A DNA stretch of 6,548 nucleotides, from positions 1 through 6,548 of the forward strand of contig CADBAC010000059.1 of NCBI GenBank assembly GCA_902792495.1, written 5' to 3'. The notes under the pieces were generated by a model. It was not told the origin of the DNA and ran no database searches. It saw only the letters and a list, made by a program, of their open reading frames with translations. A program made the position numbers and the translations under genes. The stretch comes from Ruminococcus flavefaciens (lineage in GTDB: Bacteria > Bacillota > Clostridia > Oscillospirales > Ruminococcaceae). Shown here one piece after another: positions 1 to 6,319 of the stretch; position 1 is the first letter of the stretch; each line of letters begins with the position of its first letter.

Positions 1-155
1 CGGTGAGTCCCTCCTTCATCAGCATGAACTGTGCCCAGCCGTCACGAGTGTAAATGCCATTGCCTGGAGTTCCCACGTTAGCGCCACCAGCTGTTTCGCG
101 TGCGTGCATATCCTGTGAGGTGGGCAATCCCAACGAAGGTGTATCTGATGTATGA
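1..155 (-). CDS. Unrecognised coding fragment, cut at both ends
   Basis: No gene here can be named. On the minus strand the frame whose codons include TCA at 148 to 146 is open to base 1. It reads as plausible protein: SDTPSLGLPTSQDMHARE near its start, a Gly/Asn/Thr-rich stretch (GGANVGTPGNGIY), then TRDGWAQFMLMKEGLT at the window edge. At least two of the plus-strand frames are interrupted by stops (for example TAA at 51 to 53 and TGA at 146 to 148). The fragment has neither a start nor a stop: it leaves the window at base 1, and at about 150 to 170 it abuts a plus-strand gene fragment in the opposite orientation. Its frame happens to match that of the GH44 gene at 1381, but it matches no GH44 motif I know. 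It could be a distant module of a secreted enzyme or an unrelated gene joined at a breakpoint. That it is coding at all is inferred from composition. Confidence 0.35.
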
Positions 156-964
156 GCATGATAATTGGCGGAAATATCAAGATAAACTCCATTAACCCAA
201 ATGACGCTCTCTGCGCTGTCAATGGTAAGACTTCTGTTACTGTAAAGGATGGAAAAATAGATATAGTTTCTGAGGGAGACGGTCTTAAATCTTCTAAGGG
301 AAACGTCAATATCGAGGGTGGAGAAATAATCGTTAAGAGTTCCAAGGATGCCATTCAGGCCGAGACCACCTTAAAAATCTCTGGCGGCAACGTTTCAGCG
401 TTCGGTGATAGAGGTCTTACCTCAACCGGCGAGATAGAAATTTTGGGTGGTGTTATTGTGGCGACTGCATCCGATAATCAATGTGAGAATCTTTCTTCCG
501 TATCACAGCCAACGATGATGCTCGACTTTACGAAGGAATGGTCCAAAAACAATCCTATTACAGTAACCAACGCTTCCAACTCTGTTATTTTTGAAAAGAA
601 CCCACTCAGGAAGTACAGATACGCTCTCGTGTCGGCTTTCGACTTCAGCGGTTCGGATTACAAGATTTTTGCCGGCGGTATCAAGATGAAGCATTCCTCC
701 GGCAGCTTGTTCAAAGCTGGAACCCCCGCCGTCTACAAGGACGTCAACAACGATATGGAAAATCCAGAGGAGCTATACGCCTCGCTCTTTGACCAGTCCA
801 TAGTACACACGATCGATATTAGAATGTCCGACTCAAAATGGAAGTCTTTCCTCTCTTCAGCAAAGGCCGAGGAATGGAGTCACTGCGACCTTACGATAGA
901 CGGTGAAAAGTTTGAGAACGTTGGTATCAGAGCAAAAGGTAACAGTTCCCTTCTTATCTGCTGA
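152..964 (+). CDS. Internal fragment of a CotH-type surface protein with a beta-structured carbohydrate-binding-like region
   Basis: This is the middle of a larger secreted or surface protein, with no real start or end. Residues 1 to about 105 are repeats of a short pattern (IGGNIKIN, VKDGKIDIV, IEGGEIIVK, ISGGNVSAF, ILGGVIVAT). This is typical of the 'carbohydrate-binding domain-containing' (DUF4353-like) beta-helical region often fused to CotH domains in Firmicutes. A linker follows, with a small beta segment at about 157 to 195. A CotH N-terminal part begins near residue 205 (EELYASLFDQSIVHTIDIRM) and reaches the conserved GIRAKGNSSL at 258 to 267. The frame then gives three unrelated residues and stops at 962. 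CotH-fold proteins can be atypical kinases, but the kinase core would lie downstream and is absent. The ATG at 152 is not a believable start: no Shine-Dalgarno, an in-frame TGA at 146 to 148, and an opening inside the repeat region. All five Arg codons are AGA or AGG, unlike the adjacent GH44 gene. The family call is fairly secure; the gene as it stands is broken. Confidence 0.75.
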   Translation: MSMIIGGNIKINSINPNDALCAVNGKTSVTVKDGKIDIVSEGDGLKSSKGNVNIEGGEIIVKSSKDAIQAETTLKISGGNVSAFGDRGLTSTGEIEILGGVIVATASDNQCENLSSVSQPTMMLDFTKEWSKNNPITVTNASNSVIFEKNPLRKYRYALVSAFDFSGSDYKIFAGGIKMKHSSGSLFKAGTPAVYKDVNNDMENPEELYASLFDQSIVHTIDIRMSDSKWKSFLSSAKAEEWSHCDLTIDGEKFENVGIRAKGNSSLLIC

Positions 965-1381
965 AACATAACCTGCAAGCTGGAGAGTTGTCATTTTATA
1001 GCCTACGTTGTATTTTGCGGCTTCCTTTGAAAGAACCTGTACGCAGTCAGCAGGAGCATCCGAATCAGAGAGGTTGTTATCTGAGCTGTGCTTCCAGTCA
1101 GAACCTGCGTTTGAAGCATTTGTCTCCCAGTTGTAAGCAGTCATACGGTTACCGCCCTGACGTACAGCTGTGGTCTTGACGCTCTTGAGATCAGTGGTGT
1201 ACTGGTTCACACCATAGATAAGAGGGCTTATCTCCTTGCGCTCGCCCTTGAGGTCTACCTTGATATTCATATCAAAGCCTCCTGCTGCATTGGCCTTTTC
1301 ATAGCGGAAGCCGCTGAACGGAGCTGTGAGTGCGCAGCCTGTAACTGCCAGAGCTGCGAGAAATGCTGTTGATCTCTTCAT
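857..1381 (-). CDS. GH44 endoglucanase/xyloglucanase, N-terminal fragment (truncated)
   Basis: GH44 enzymes are secreted endo-acting beta-1,4-glucanases that cut cellulose-type glucans and often xyloglucan. The ATG at 1381 has AAGGAGG at 1396 to 1390, eight bases upstream, which rules out the longer open frame from 1447. Residues 1 to 33 form a signal peptide: MKRS, a hydrophobic stretch, then either VTGC (possible lipobox, Cys16) or ANAA (possible signal peptidase I site near 32). The mature part has the GH44 N-terminal signatures EISPLIYGVNQ (50 to 60), AVRQGGNRMTAYNWETNASN (72 to 91), AGSDWKHSSDN and LQLAGYVSADKKGTV (133 to 147). From about residue 148 the family resemblance ends, because the DNA becomes the opposite strand of the CotH fragment. 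The frame runs on without meaning to a stop at 857. Most of the roughly 500-residue barrel, including both catalytic glutamates, is missing, so this form cannot be active. The XRE regulator gene ends 41 bp upstream on the same strand. Confidence 0.82.
   Translation of the reverse strand: MKRSTAFLAALAVTGCALTAPFSGFRYEKANAAGGFDMNIKVDLKGERKEISPLIYGVNQYTTDLKSVKTTAVRQGGNRMTAYNWETNASNAGSDWKHSSDNNLSDSDAPADCVQVLSKEAAKYNVGYKMTTLQLAGYVSADKKGTVTFCSDTNVLKLFTVYRKVAVTPFLGLC
938..955. other. Breakpoint joining CotH and GH44 gene fragments head-on
   Basis: On the plus strand, bases 938 to 952 encode the conserved CotH residues GNSSL. On the minus strand, the same bases, with those up to 961, encode the conserved GH44 residues ADKKGTV. 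Leftwards only the CotH frame makes sense, and rightwards only the GH44 frame does. The switch therefore lies within a shared run of about 12 to 15 bases (GGTAACAGTTCCCTT). Such a short shared sequence at an inverted join is typical of assembly or amplification chimeras, and also of microhomology-mediated rearrangement. Confidence 0.7.
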
Positions 1382-1422
1382 AAAAAATTCCTCCTTGTAA
1401 TATCCCATGAAAGACATTCGTC

Positions 1423-2319
1423 TTACATTTCGTTTTCTTCCCACCATCTTACAGGCGGGACTATCGTATCATCGCTGCCGTCACTGTATCGGAAAGCACC
1501 GTGAGCCCATGTCTCGGTATTTGGTTCGATGTACTTGATATAGTTGGTTATTGCCTTCGCCAGCACCAGCATGAAGGTTATCATCTGGTGATGGGTGTAA
1601 CCGTAGAGGATCACTGAATCATCGCCTAAAACAGCGCCTATCCTCCATACCAGACCGAAGCGGTCAAGGCGGTCGATGATAAAATGGACTTTATCAATGG
1701 GAATGTCAAGCTTCTCGGAAATAGTCTCGGCTGAGAACATCTTGTTCCTTGCACTTGCGCCGAGGTACACTATTATATTGATAGCGTCCGCATCGGCAAG
1801 AGTATTGAAAAGCCTGACCATGTTTGTTGTATCACCGAAGTAGGGATCGACACCCTTTTCAGGAATTTCCAGAAAGAAGAAGTAGCGCAGGTCCTTGTTG
1901 AGTCGTGCGATAGCGACTGCGTCATCGGCTTTAATGCCCGAAAAAGTCTCATGCTCGTAATCTTCACTGAGTCTTCCTGTTTTATCGGTGTTGGGGTTGT
2001 AGGCATACATGGCTGAATACATCAGCTTCATGAACAGTTCCGCACGTTTCTCGGGAGGAGTGATCCTCATCTCGTCGCTGACCAGCTTTTCGATATCTCT
2101 TTCGCTGTTTTCGATCTTGATACCGAACAAAGCGTCCAGGGAGATATTGAGTTCCCGTGCTATCTTTGGAAGGAGTTCACCGTCGGGATAGCTTGAATTC
2201 TCCCACTTGGATACTGCCTGCGGAGACACATTCAGTCTGGCAGCCAGCTGTTCCTGAGTCATTCCCAGTTCTTTTCTGCGCCTGACCAGATTCTTTCTGA
2301 ACACGTTCTTTTTGTCCAT
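1423..2319 (-). CDS. XRE-family transcriptional regulator with a C-terminal winged-helix-like domain
   Basis: This is a cytoplasmic DNA-binding protein of 298 residues, much longer than a minimal XRE repressor. Residues 8 to 62 form a textbook HTH_3 domain: LVRRRKELGMTQEQLAARLN followed by the recognition-helix pattern VSPQAVSKWENSSYPDGELL, ending in LNISLDALFG. A helical linker follows, with an aromatic-rich middle region (LRYFFFLEIP). Residues 178 to 240 look like a second, ArsR-like winged helix (ADAINIIVYLGASARNKM, then ISEKLDIPIDKVHFIIDRLD and FGLVWRIG, with a likely wing at 228 to 238). The ATG at 2319 is preceded by AAAGGGGGA at 2334 to 2326 and a strong promoter at 2350 to 2378. The GH44 cellulase gene starts 41 bp after its stop with no terminator seen between, so the two are probably co-transcribed. 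Control of the cellulase, and self-control, are reasonable guesses; the ligand is unknown. Confidence 0.85.
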   Translation of the reverse strand: MDKKNVFRKNLVRRRKELGMTQEQLAARLNVSPQAVSKWENSSYPDGELLPKIARELNISLDALFGIKIENSERDIEKLVSDEMRITPPEKRAELFMKLMYSAMYAYNPNTDKTGRLSEDYEHETFSGIKADDAVAIARLNKDLRYFFFLEIPEKGVDPYFGDTTNMVRLFNTLADADAINIIVYLGASARNKMFSAETISEKLDIPIDKVHFIIDRLDRFGLVWRIGAVLGDDSVILYGYTHHQMITFMLVLAKAITNYIKYIEPNTETWAHGAFRYSDGSDDTIVPPVRWWEENEM

Positions 2320-2349
2320 TGCCCGTCCCCCTTTCCTGTTTACAAGTTC

Positions 2350-2378
2350 ATTATATCACAACAACAGGTAGAGTTCAA
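2350..2378 (-). promoter_or_regulatory. Sigma-A promoter of the XRE-GH44 transcription unit
   Basis: Read on the minus strand, a -35 box TTGAAC (2378 to 2373) is followed after exactly 17 bases by a perfect -10 box TATAAT (2355 to 2350). A TGA just upstream of the -10 makes it an extended -10 (TGnTATAAT). Transcription would start near 2343, about 25 bases before the XRE start codon, giving a short leader with room for little more than the ribosome binding site. Confidence 0.75.
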
Positions 2379-2559
2379 GCTAAACATATTATAATAAAAT
2401 CAACTATTGGTTGATAAGTTGTATGTTCTAACTTTATACTTTTGAAGCATTTCAAGATTTCTCCCGAATTTTTCTTGATTTCAGTCTGATTCTATTCAGA
2501 GTGGAAAAACAGGCCGTATTATGAGTTCATATATACCGATAGTGGTTTATATATATTCC

Positions 2560-2588
2560 TTGACATTACACATAGTTAAAGCTATAAT
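2560..2588 (+). promoter_or_regulatory. Perfect-consensus sigma-A promoter for the membrane-protein gene
   Basis: TTGACA (2560 to 2565) and TATAAT (2583 to 2588) are both exact consensus boxes separated by 17 bases. Transcription would begin near 2595, leaving a leader of about 35 bases before the chosen start at 2630. So perfect a promoter suggests strong basal transcription, possibly held down by a repressor. Confidence 0.85.
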
Positions 2589-2619
2589 AGTATTATTGCT
2601 TTTACTTATTATTTAATAT

Positions 2620-2624
2620 GGAGG
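2620..2624 (+). promoter_or_regulatory. Ribosome binding site that decides the start at 2630
   Basis: Two in-frame ATGs lie at 2618 and 2630. GGAGG at 2620 to 2624 overlaps the first ATG and sits five bases before the second. Only the second can be served by it, so translation starts at 2630 (MKYLFLL), not 2618. Confidence 0.8.
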
Positions 2625-2629
2625 ACATC

Positions 2630-4942
2630 ATGAAGTATCTTTTTCTCTTAGTTCTTGCCTCAGTAATTTTTTCTTCTGCGGTCACTATCAGACATAAAGA
2701 CAAAGACCGCCTTCCCTATCCTTATCTTGCGGGATTCGCTGTTGCCATACTGACTGCGCTGGCAGATATTGCAGGTGCAATGAGGTCCACACCTTTCAGA
2801 GGTGCATTCCTGCTTATGGGAATTGCTTCTGCGGCGGAATTTCTGCTGATGAGGAAAAAAGCGGATAATCCCAAGGTCGTCAGGCGTATCTCGAAAGCCG
2901 CTCTTATCGCAATGATACTGGAACTTACGCTTTTTCAGCTGCCGTCACTTCCTACTGTATTCCTCAGCAAGTATAAGACAGTCTCGCTTCCGCTGGCTGC
3001 CGCCGAGATAACAGGTGACGGATACAGTGGACTTAACGAATACGGCTTCGTGAAAATCAACGGCGATACTACTGTTAATTTTGACTATAAAGATATAAAC
3101 ATCCCTGTGGGCTCCATCCACGCAGATATCGAATTCGATGGCAACATCAAAACGATGGACAACTGGATAGATATGCGTGACGAGACCGTAAGAAATATGC
3201 GTGACAATGCCGCCTGGCACAAGATCGTCAGAGGTGTCGGCAGCAGCAGCTATGTCCCATGCAGCTTTTCGGGAAAAGTCTCCGAGCTGCTGATAGAATT
3301 CCGCTGCAACGGTCCTGACGGCAGCGCTGTGGTAAGAGGTATAACTCTCAACAGCCCTATCCCGTTCAAAGTCAGCCTTATAAGATATTTCATCATTACA
3401 GGTCTCGCCACACTGACCATACTCATCGCAGGTTCAGCGGCTATGAAAAGATCGGTCAGCGACAGGAAAAGTTCATTCAGGCTGTGGATAACCGAAGTAA
3501 CTTTAGTCGCCATGACGCTTGCAATTCTTATAGCAATGGTAAAAGCTCCCGACGGAGGTATCAAGGGCTTCTTTATGTCCGACGGCGGCGACCAGATGAC
3601 CATGCAGCTTGTGGATGCATTTGAAAACGGCCGGCTCTATATCGATTCGGAAGTGCCGAAGGAACTGCTTGAACTGGAAAATCCCTACTTCTCCGACGGC
3701 AGAGAGGGTATCATCTACGAATGGGACCATCTGCTGTACAAAGGAAAATACTACTCCTACTACGGGATCGCTCCCGTAATACTGCTGTTTATGCCGTTCC
3801 ACATGATAACGGGTTCTTACATGACACAGAATGCGGCAGTGCTGATATTCACTCTCATCGGACTCATTTTCCTGAGCATGACCTACCACACAGTCATCAG
3901 GCGATTTTTCAGCCACATCCCGTTCGGATGTGCAATTGCAGGTCATCTCATTATGATGATATCATGCGGTATATGGTTCAACGTATGTCAGCCGCAGTTC
4001 TACCAGTCGGCTATATCATCAGGCTTCGCAGCCATAACCGCAGGTGCATATTTCATTATTTCATCGGGTATCTTCGGCGGCGGAAAGCTTTCTCTCCCAC
4101 GAACTGCCCTGTCGTCACTTTTCTTCGGAATTGCCGCAATGAGCCGTCCGACGCTTGCTGTGTATGCCATAAGCGCTTACATAATCTATGCCATGAACAT
4201 AAAAAATGCTGACTTCATATCCGCTGAAAAAACCGATAAAAAGCGCAGGATAAAGTACGCTCTCTGCGGAGGACTCCCCCTTGCCGCCCTCGGCATATGT
4301 CAGATGGCTTACAACTACGCTCGTTTCGGTTCTCCTCTTGATTTCGGCATCCAGTATTCGCTGACCATCAACGATTTCACTCATTCGGAATTTCACCTGA
4401 ATTTCATGCTTCTCGGACTTTTCTACTACCTCATCGTTCCGCCTATGTTCAGAAGCTATTACCCGTTTATCACCAATGATTTCAGTCAGTTCGGCATAAA
4501 CGGCTACTACTACCGCTGTCCCGAAACTGCGGCAGGTCTGCTTTTCATGGCGATACCGACTGTAGGTTATTTCCTTACAGGCAAGGCACTCAGAAAGCTT
4601 CCCGACCGCAAAACAAGACTTACCGTACTTGCAGCAGCAGGAATACCATTCGTACTGATGCCATTCATCATCATCTGTTCCATATGGGAAAGCGGCTATG
4701 CTGTAAGATATATGGCAGACTTCTCATGGGAGATACTCATGGGCGCACTGTTCGTGCTGTTCTTCCTCTACGGAAAATGTCATGACAACACCATCAAAAG
4801 GCTGTTCAGATGGTTCATGGGCGCTTCCGTAATTGCCGCTGTAGTCATTGATGTTCCGATCATTTTCGGAGTAATGTTCCCACGGGACGAATTCCCTGCA
4901 ATAAGCGAAAAATTCAGCAACATCGTCGCTTTCTGGCAGTGA
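2630..4942 (+). CDS. Polytopic membrane protein, GT-C-type glycosyltransferase-like, with an extracytoplasmic N-terminal insert
   Basis: This 770-residue membrane protein probably transfers sugar from a lipid-linked donor onto an envelope acceptor; neither substrate can be read from the sequence. Membrane segments appear near 2 to 18, 32 to 50, 57 to 74, 90 to 110, 250 to 270 and 288 to 304, then many between 375 and 750. Residues 115 to 245 form a hydrophilic beta-rich domain (Gly/Asp/Asn-rich, with Trp179 and Trp196) inserted between membrane segments, probably outside the cell. GT-C-like marks follow: an acidic first-loop motif SDGGDQMTMQLVDAFENGRL (317 to 336), GKYYSYYGIAPVILLFMPFH (372 to 391), AMSRPTL (503 to 509), YNYARFGSPLDFGIQYSLT (561 to 579) and GYAVRYMADFSW (689 to 700). 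These resemble large uncharacterised membrane proteins related to GT39/PMT. It has its own consensus promoter and terminator, so it is probably monocistronic. That it is a membrane protein is sure; the enzyme class is inferred from motif style. Confidence 0.72.
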   Translation: MKYLFLLVLASVIFSSAVTIRHKDKDRLPYPYLAGFAVAILTALADIAGAMRSTPFRGAFLLMGIASAAEFLLMRKKADNPKVVRRISKAALIAMILELTLFQLPSLPTVFLSKYKTVSLPLAAAEITGDGYSGLNEYGFVKINGDTTVNFDYKDINIPVGSIHADIEFDGNIKTMDNWIDMRDETVRNMRDNAAWHKIVRGVGSSSYVPCSFSGKVSELLIEFRCNGPDGSAVVRGITLNSPIPFKVSLIRYFIITGLATLTILIAGSAAMKRSVSDRKSSFRLWITEVTLVAMTLAILIAMVKAPDGGIKGFFMSDGGDQMTMQLVDAFENGRLYIDSEVPKELLELENPYFSDGREGIIYEWDHLLYKGKYYSYYGIAPVILLFMPFHMITGSYMTQNAAVLIFTLIGLIFLSMTYHTVIRRFFSHIPFGCAIAGHLIMMISCGIWFNVCQPQFYQSAISSGFAAITAGAYFIISSGIFGGGKLSLPRTALSSLFFGIAAMSRPTLAVYAISAYIIYAMNIKNADFISAEKTDKKRRIKYALCGGLPLAALGICQMAYNYARFGSPLDFGIQYSLTINDFTHSEFHLNFMLLGLFYYLIVPPMFRSYYPFITNDFSQFGINGYYYRCPETAAGLLFMAIPTVGYFLTGKALRKLPDRKTRLTVLAAAGIPFVLMPFIIICSIWESGYAVRYMADFSWEILMGALFVLFFLYGKCHDNTIKRLFRWFMGASVIAAVVIDVPIIFGVMFPRDEFPAISEKFSNIVAFWQ

Positions 4943-4973
4943 TCGTGATTGCAAAGCCCTAAAACATATAATT

Positions 4974-5001
4974 GCCCCACTACAATGCATTGTAGCGGGG
5001 C
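4974..5001. terminator. Rho-independent terminator, probably serving both convergent units
   Basis: GCCCC (4974 to 4978) pairs with GGGGC (4997 to 5001), and between them is a perfect 16-base palindrome CTACAATGCATTGTAG. The result is a stem of 11 pairs with one A/C mismatch and a four-base loop. On the plus strand it is followed by GATTTTATTAT, and it lies 31 bases after the membrane-protein stop. On the minus strand the trailing sequence AATTATATGTTTT is less T-rich. It lies 39 bases past the end of the opposing gene, so it may work both ways, better on the plus strand. Confidence 0.85.
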
Positions 5002-5040
5002 GATTTTATTATCGGGATATAATTGAACTGCAAGGCTCGT

Positions 5041-6306
5041 TTATCCTATATTTATTTCTCTGCTTTCTTTGTCGATGAACTCTCTGCATTCTGAACCGGA
5101 AAGGTCTCTTGTTGTTGCATCATCGAGTCTCCATTCTGTGCCATTCTTGTAGAAGTATCTGTACAGACCGTAGACCCTGCCGTCTATATTAGAAGCTATT
5201 CTGTAATCCTCGAATGAAGTATCGGTGATATTCATGAAATAGTCATGTCCCCAGTCCAGATTATACAATTCCGATGAACGGAAAGTATCATGTGAATCCA
5301 TCATATCTACAGTAAGATTAGCGTCAACGGCTCTGTAAATTTTTCCGTTGTACTCAGTGTATGCATAAACTGACTCTGTTTTGAAGTAATCATACTCAAC
5401 TACCTGATCGGGCACGATAGTCTGACCGAATTTCAGATCAAGGTCAAAGCATCTTCCGCCGTTCCATCTGTCTGCATAGTCTCTGACAAATTCTCTCATG
5501 TCATTGAGCGAATTAAAGTGCGGATCAACATAGTGAACATATATCAGCGGAATATCGTAAGCGCTGTCACGGTATTCAAATCCATCAACATAATTCTGAT
5601 GATTGATATGGGCTGTTACTGTAAATGTATCACTGAAATCAAGATAATCCGAAACAGGGACCTGTTCGATCTCGGCATATCTTATATATTCTTCATCGTG
5701 ATAACCGATAACACTGCGGCATTCCTCTTCTGAAAGCGCATTTACCGAAGAAGCCTGAGGTGTTTCATTTGCGGCAGGCGGCTGCGTATTTGCAGGTGAT
5801 GTCTGAACCGCATTATCTGCTGCGACGGCGGCTGATGTTGTTGCTTCGGTCGTAACATCTGTTGCTGTGCCTGTCACTGATGCTGTAACATCTGTCGAGA
5901 CAATAACTGAATCGGAATTGTCAGTGTCACTCTTGTTTGCAGTTGTGACCACTGAAGATGCGGCTATATTCGGAGCATCATTAGTCATATCTCCGCCTCT
6001 GTTGCGGCCGAGAAGATTATGTGTAAGAGCCACAAGTCCTGCTGTGAGAACGAGCGCTGCTGCTGTAGCGGCAAATCTTATCCATACGGGACGCTTTCTG
6101 TATTCCTCTACGCCCTCTTCTGCATCATAGCCCTCGGAGTATTCTCTGTTTATATTTTCTGCTTTCTTTATATTATACTTTCTTTCGCTCATGTTAAGGA
6201 TCCTTTCGAGCTGCTTGTCGTCAAGCTGCGGTGTATTTCTTGTTATCTTTTCCATATCGCTGCCCTCTGCATTTTCGAGACAGTCAAACAAATTTTTGTA
6301 TTTCAT
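5041..6306 (-). CDS. Single-pass membrane protein, putative anti-sigma factor/sensor
   Basis: This 421-residue protein probably holds the sigma factor encoded just upstream and senses something outside the cell. Residues 1 to 73 are charged and cytoplasmic, including a helical stretch LDDKQLERILNMSERKYNIK (28 to 47) of the kind that could grip a sigma factor; no zinc-finger anti-sigma motif is seen. Residues 74 to 99 are a membrane segment (VWIRFAATAAALVLTAGLVA). Residues 105 to 192 are a Ser/Thr/Ala/Val-rich spacer suited to crossing the cell wall. Residues 193 to 421 form an extracellular domain rich in Tyr, Asp and Phe, with FNSLNDMREFVRDYADRW (264 to 281), NGKIYRAVDA (320 to 329) and KNGTEWRLDD (387 to 396). 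The domain pattern faintly recalls IseA-type inhibitor domains, but I cannot assign it. The ATG at 6306 follows AAGGAGGT (6319 to 6312) that overlaps the sigma gene's stop, which implies coupled translation. The anti-sigma role rests on gene order and topology. Confidence 0.72.
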   Translation of the reverse strand: MKYKNLFDCLENAEGSDMEKITRNTPQLDDKQLERILNMSERKYNIKKAENINREYSEGYDAEEGVEEYRKRPVWIRFAATAAALVLTAGLVALTHNLLGRNRGGDMTNDAPNIAASSVVTTANKSDTDNSDSVIVSTDVTASVTGTATDVTTEATTSAAVAADNAVQTSPANTQPPAANETPQASSVNALSEEECRSVIGYHDEEYIRYAEIEQVPVSDYLDFSDTFTVTAHINHQNYVDGFEYRDSAYDIPLIYVHYVDPHFNSLNDMREFVRDYADRWNGGRCFDLDLKFGQTIVPDQVVEYDYFKTESVYAYTEYNGKIYRAVDANLTVDMMDSHDTFRSSELYNLDWGHDYFMNITDTSFEDYRIASNIDGRVYGLYRYFYKNGTEWRLDDATTRDLSGSECREFIDKESREINIG

Positions 6307-6311
6307 TGCTG

Positions 6312-6319
6312 ACCTCCTT
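6312..6319 (-). promoter_or_regulatory. Ribosome binding site overlapping the sigma-factor stop codon
   Basis: AAGGAGGT, read on the minus strand from 6319 to 6312, overlaps the sigma gene's TAA (6320 to 6318) and lies five bases before the next ATG at 6306. Ribosomes ending the sigma gene would sit on this site, tying production of the membrane partner to that of the sigma factor. Confidence 0.8.

Larger units (their letters stand above)
2320..2629. other. 310-bp divergent intergenic region
   Basis: This AT-rich gap separates the divergent regulator and membrane-protein genes. It holds the two promoters listed separately and two short inverted repeats. One is CAACT/AGTTG with an 11-base spacer at 2401 to 2421, just upstream of the XRE -35 box. 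The other is TCTGA/TCAGA with a 6-base spacer at 2485 to 2500. Either could be an operator for the XRE protein, but the arms are short and such repeats arise by chance. I see no small gene, riboswitch or structured RNA in it. Confidence 0.5.

Noticed and set aside
19..354. Minus-strand open frame of 111 codons
   Set aside because: It crosses the left breakpoint and lies antisense to the beta-structured repeats; its Pro/Ser/Ile-rich translation looks like a shadow, and the neighbouring minus frame over 1 to 155 reads better as protein.
503..694. Minus-strand open frame inside the CotH fragment
   Set aside because: Antisense shadow with no ribosome binding site, and the sense strand is clearly a known family.
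1..960. Insertion sequence or integron explaining the foreign segment
   Set aside because: No transposase or integrase, no terminal inverted repeats and no target-site duplication are visible at either breakpoint.
1382..1447. Longer GH44 start at 1447
   Set aside because: It would overlap the end of the XRE gene and place charged residues before the signal peptide; the ATG at 1381 has an ideal AAGGAGG at 8 bases.
3503..3946. 147-codon minus-strand frame
   Set aside because: Antisense to the conserved GT-C-like motif region; coding constraint there is explained by the plus-strand gene.
3721..4212. 163-codon plus-strand frame rich in His, Arg and Cys
   Set aside because: It is out of frame inside the membrane-protein gene and has the composition of a shifted hydrophobic frame; no start signal or family resemblance.
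5730..6000. Low-complexity, repeat-like DNA
   Set aside because: It encodes the Ser/Thr/Ala-rich wall spacer of the membrane protein; the bias is at protein level and no exact tandem repeat unit is seen.
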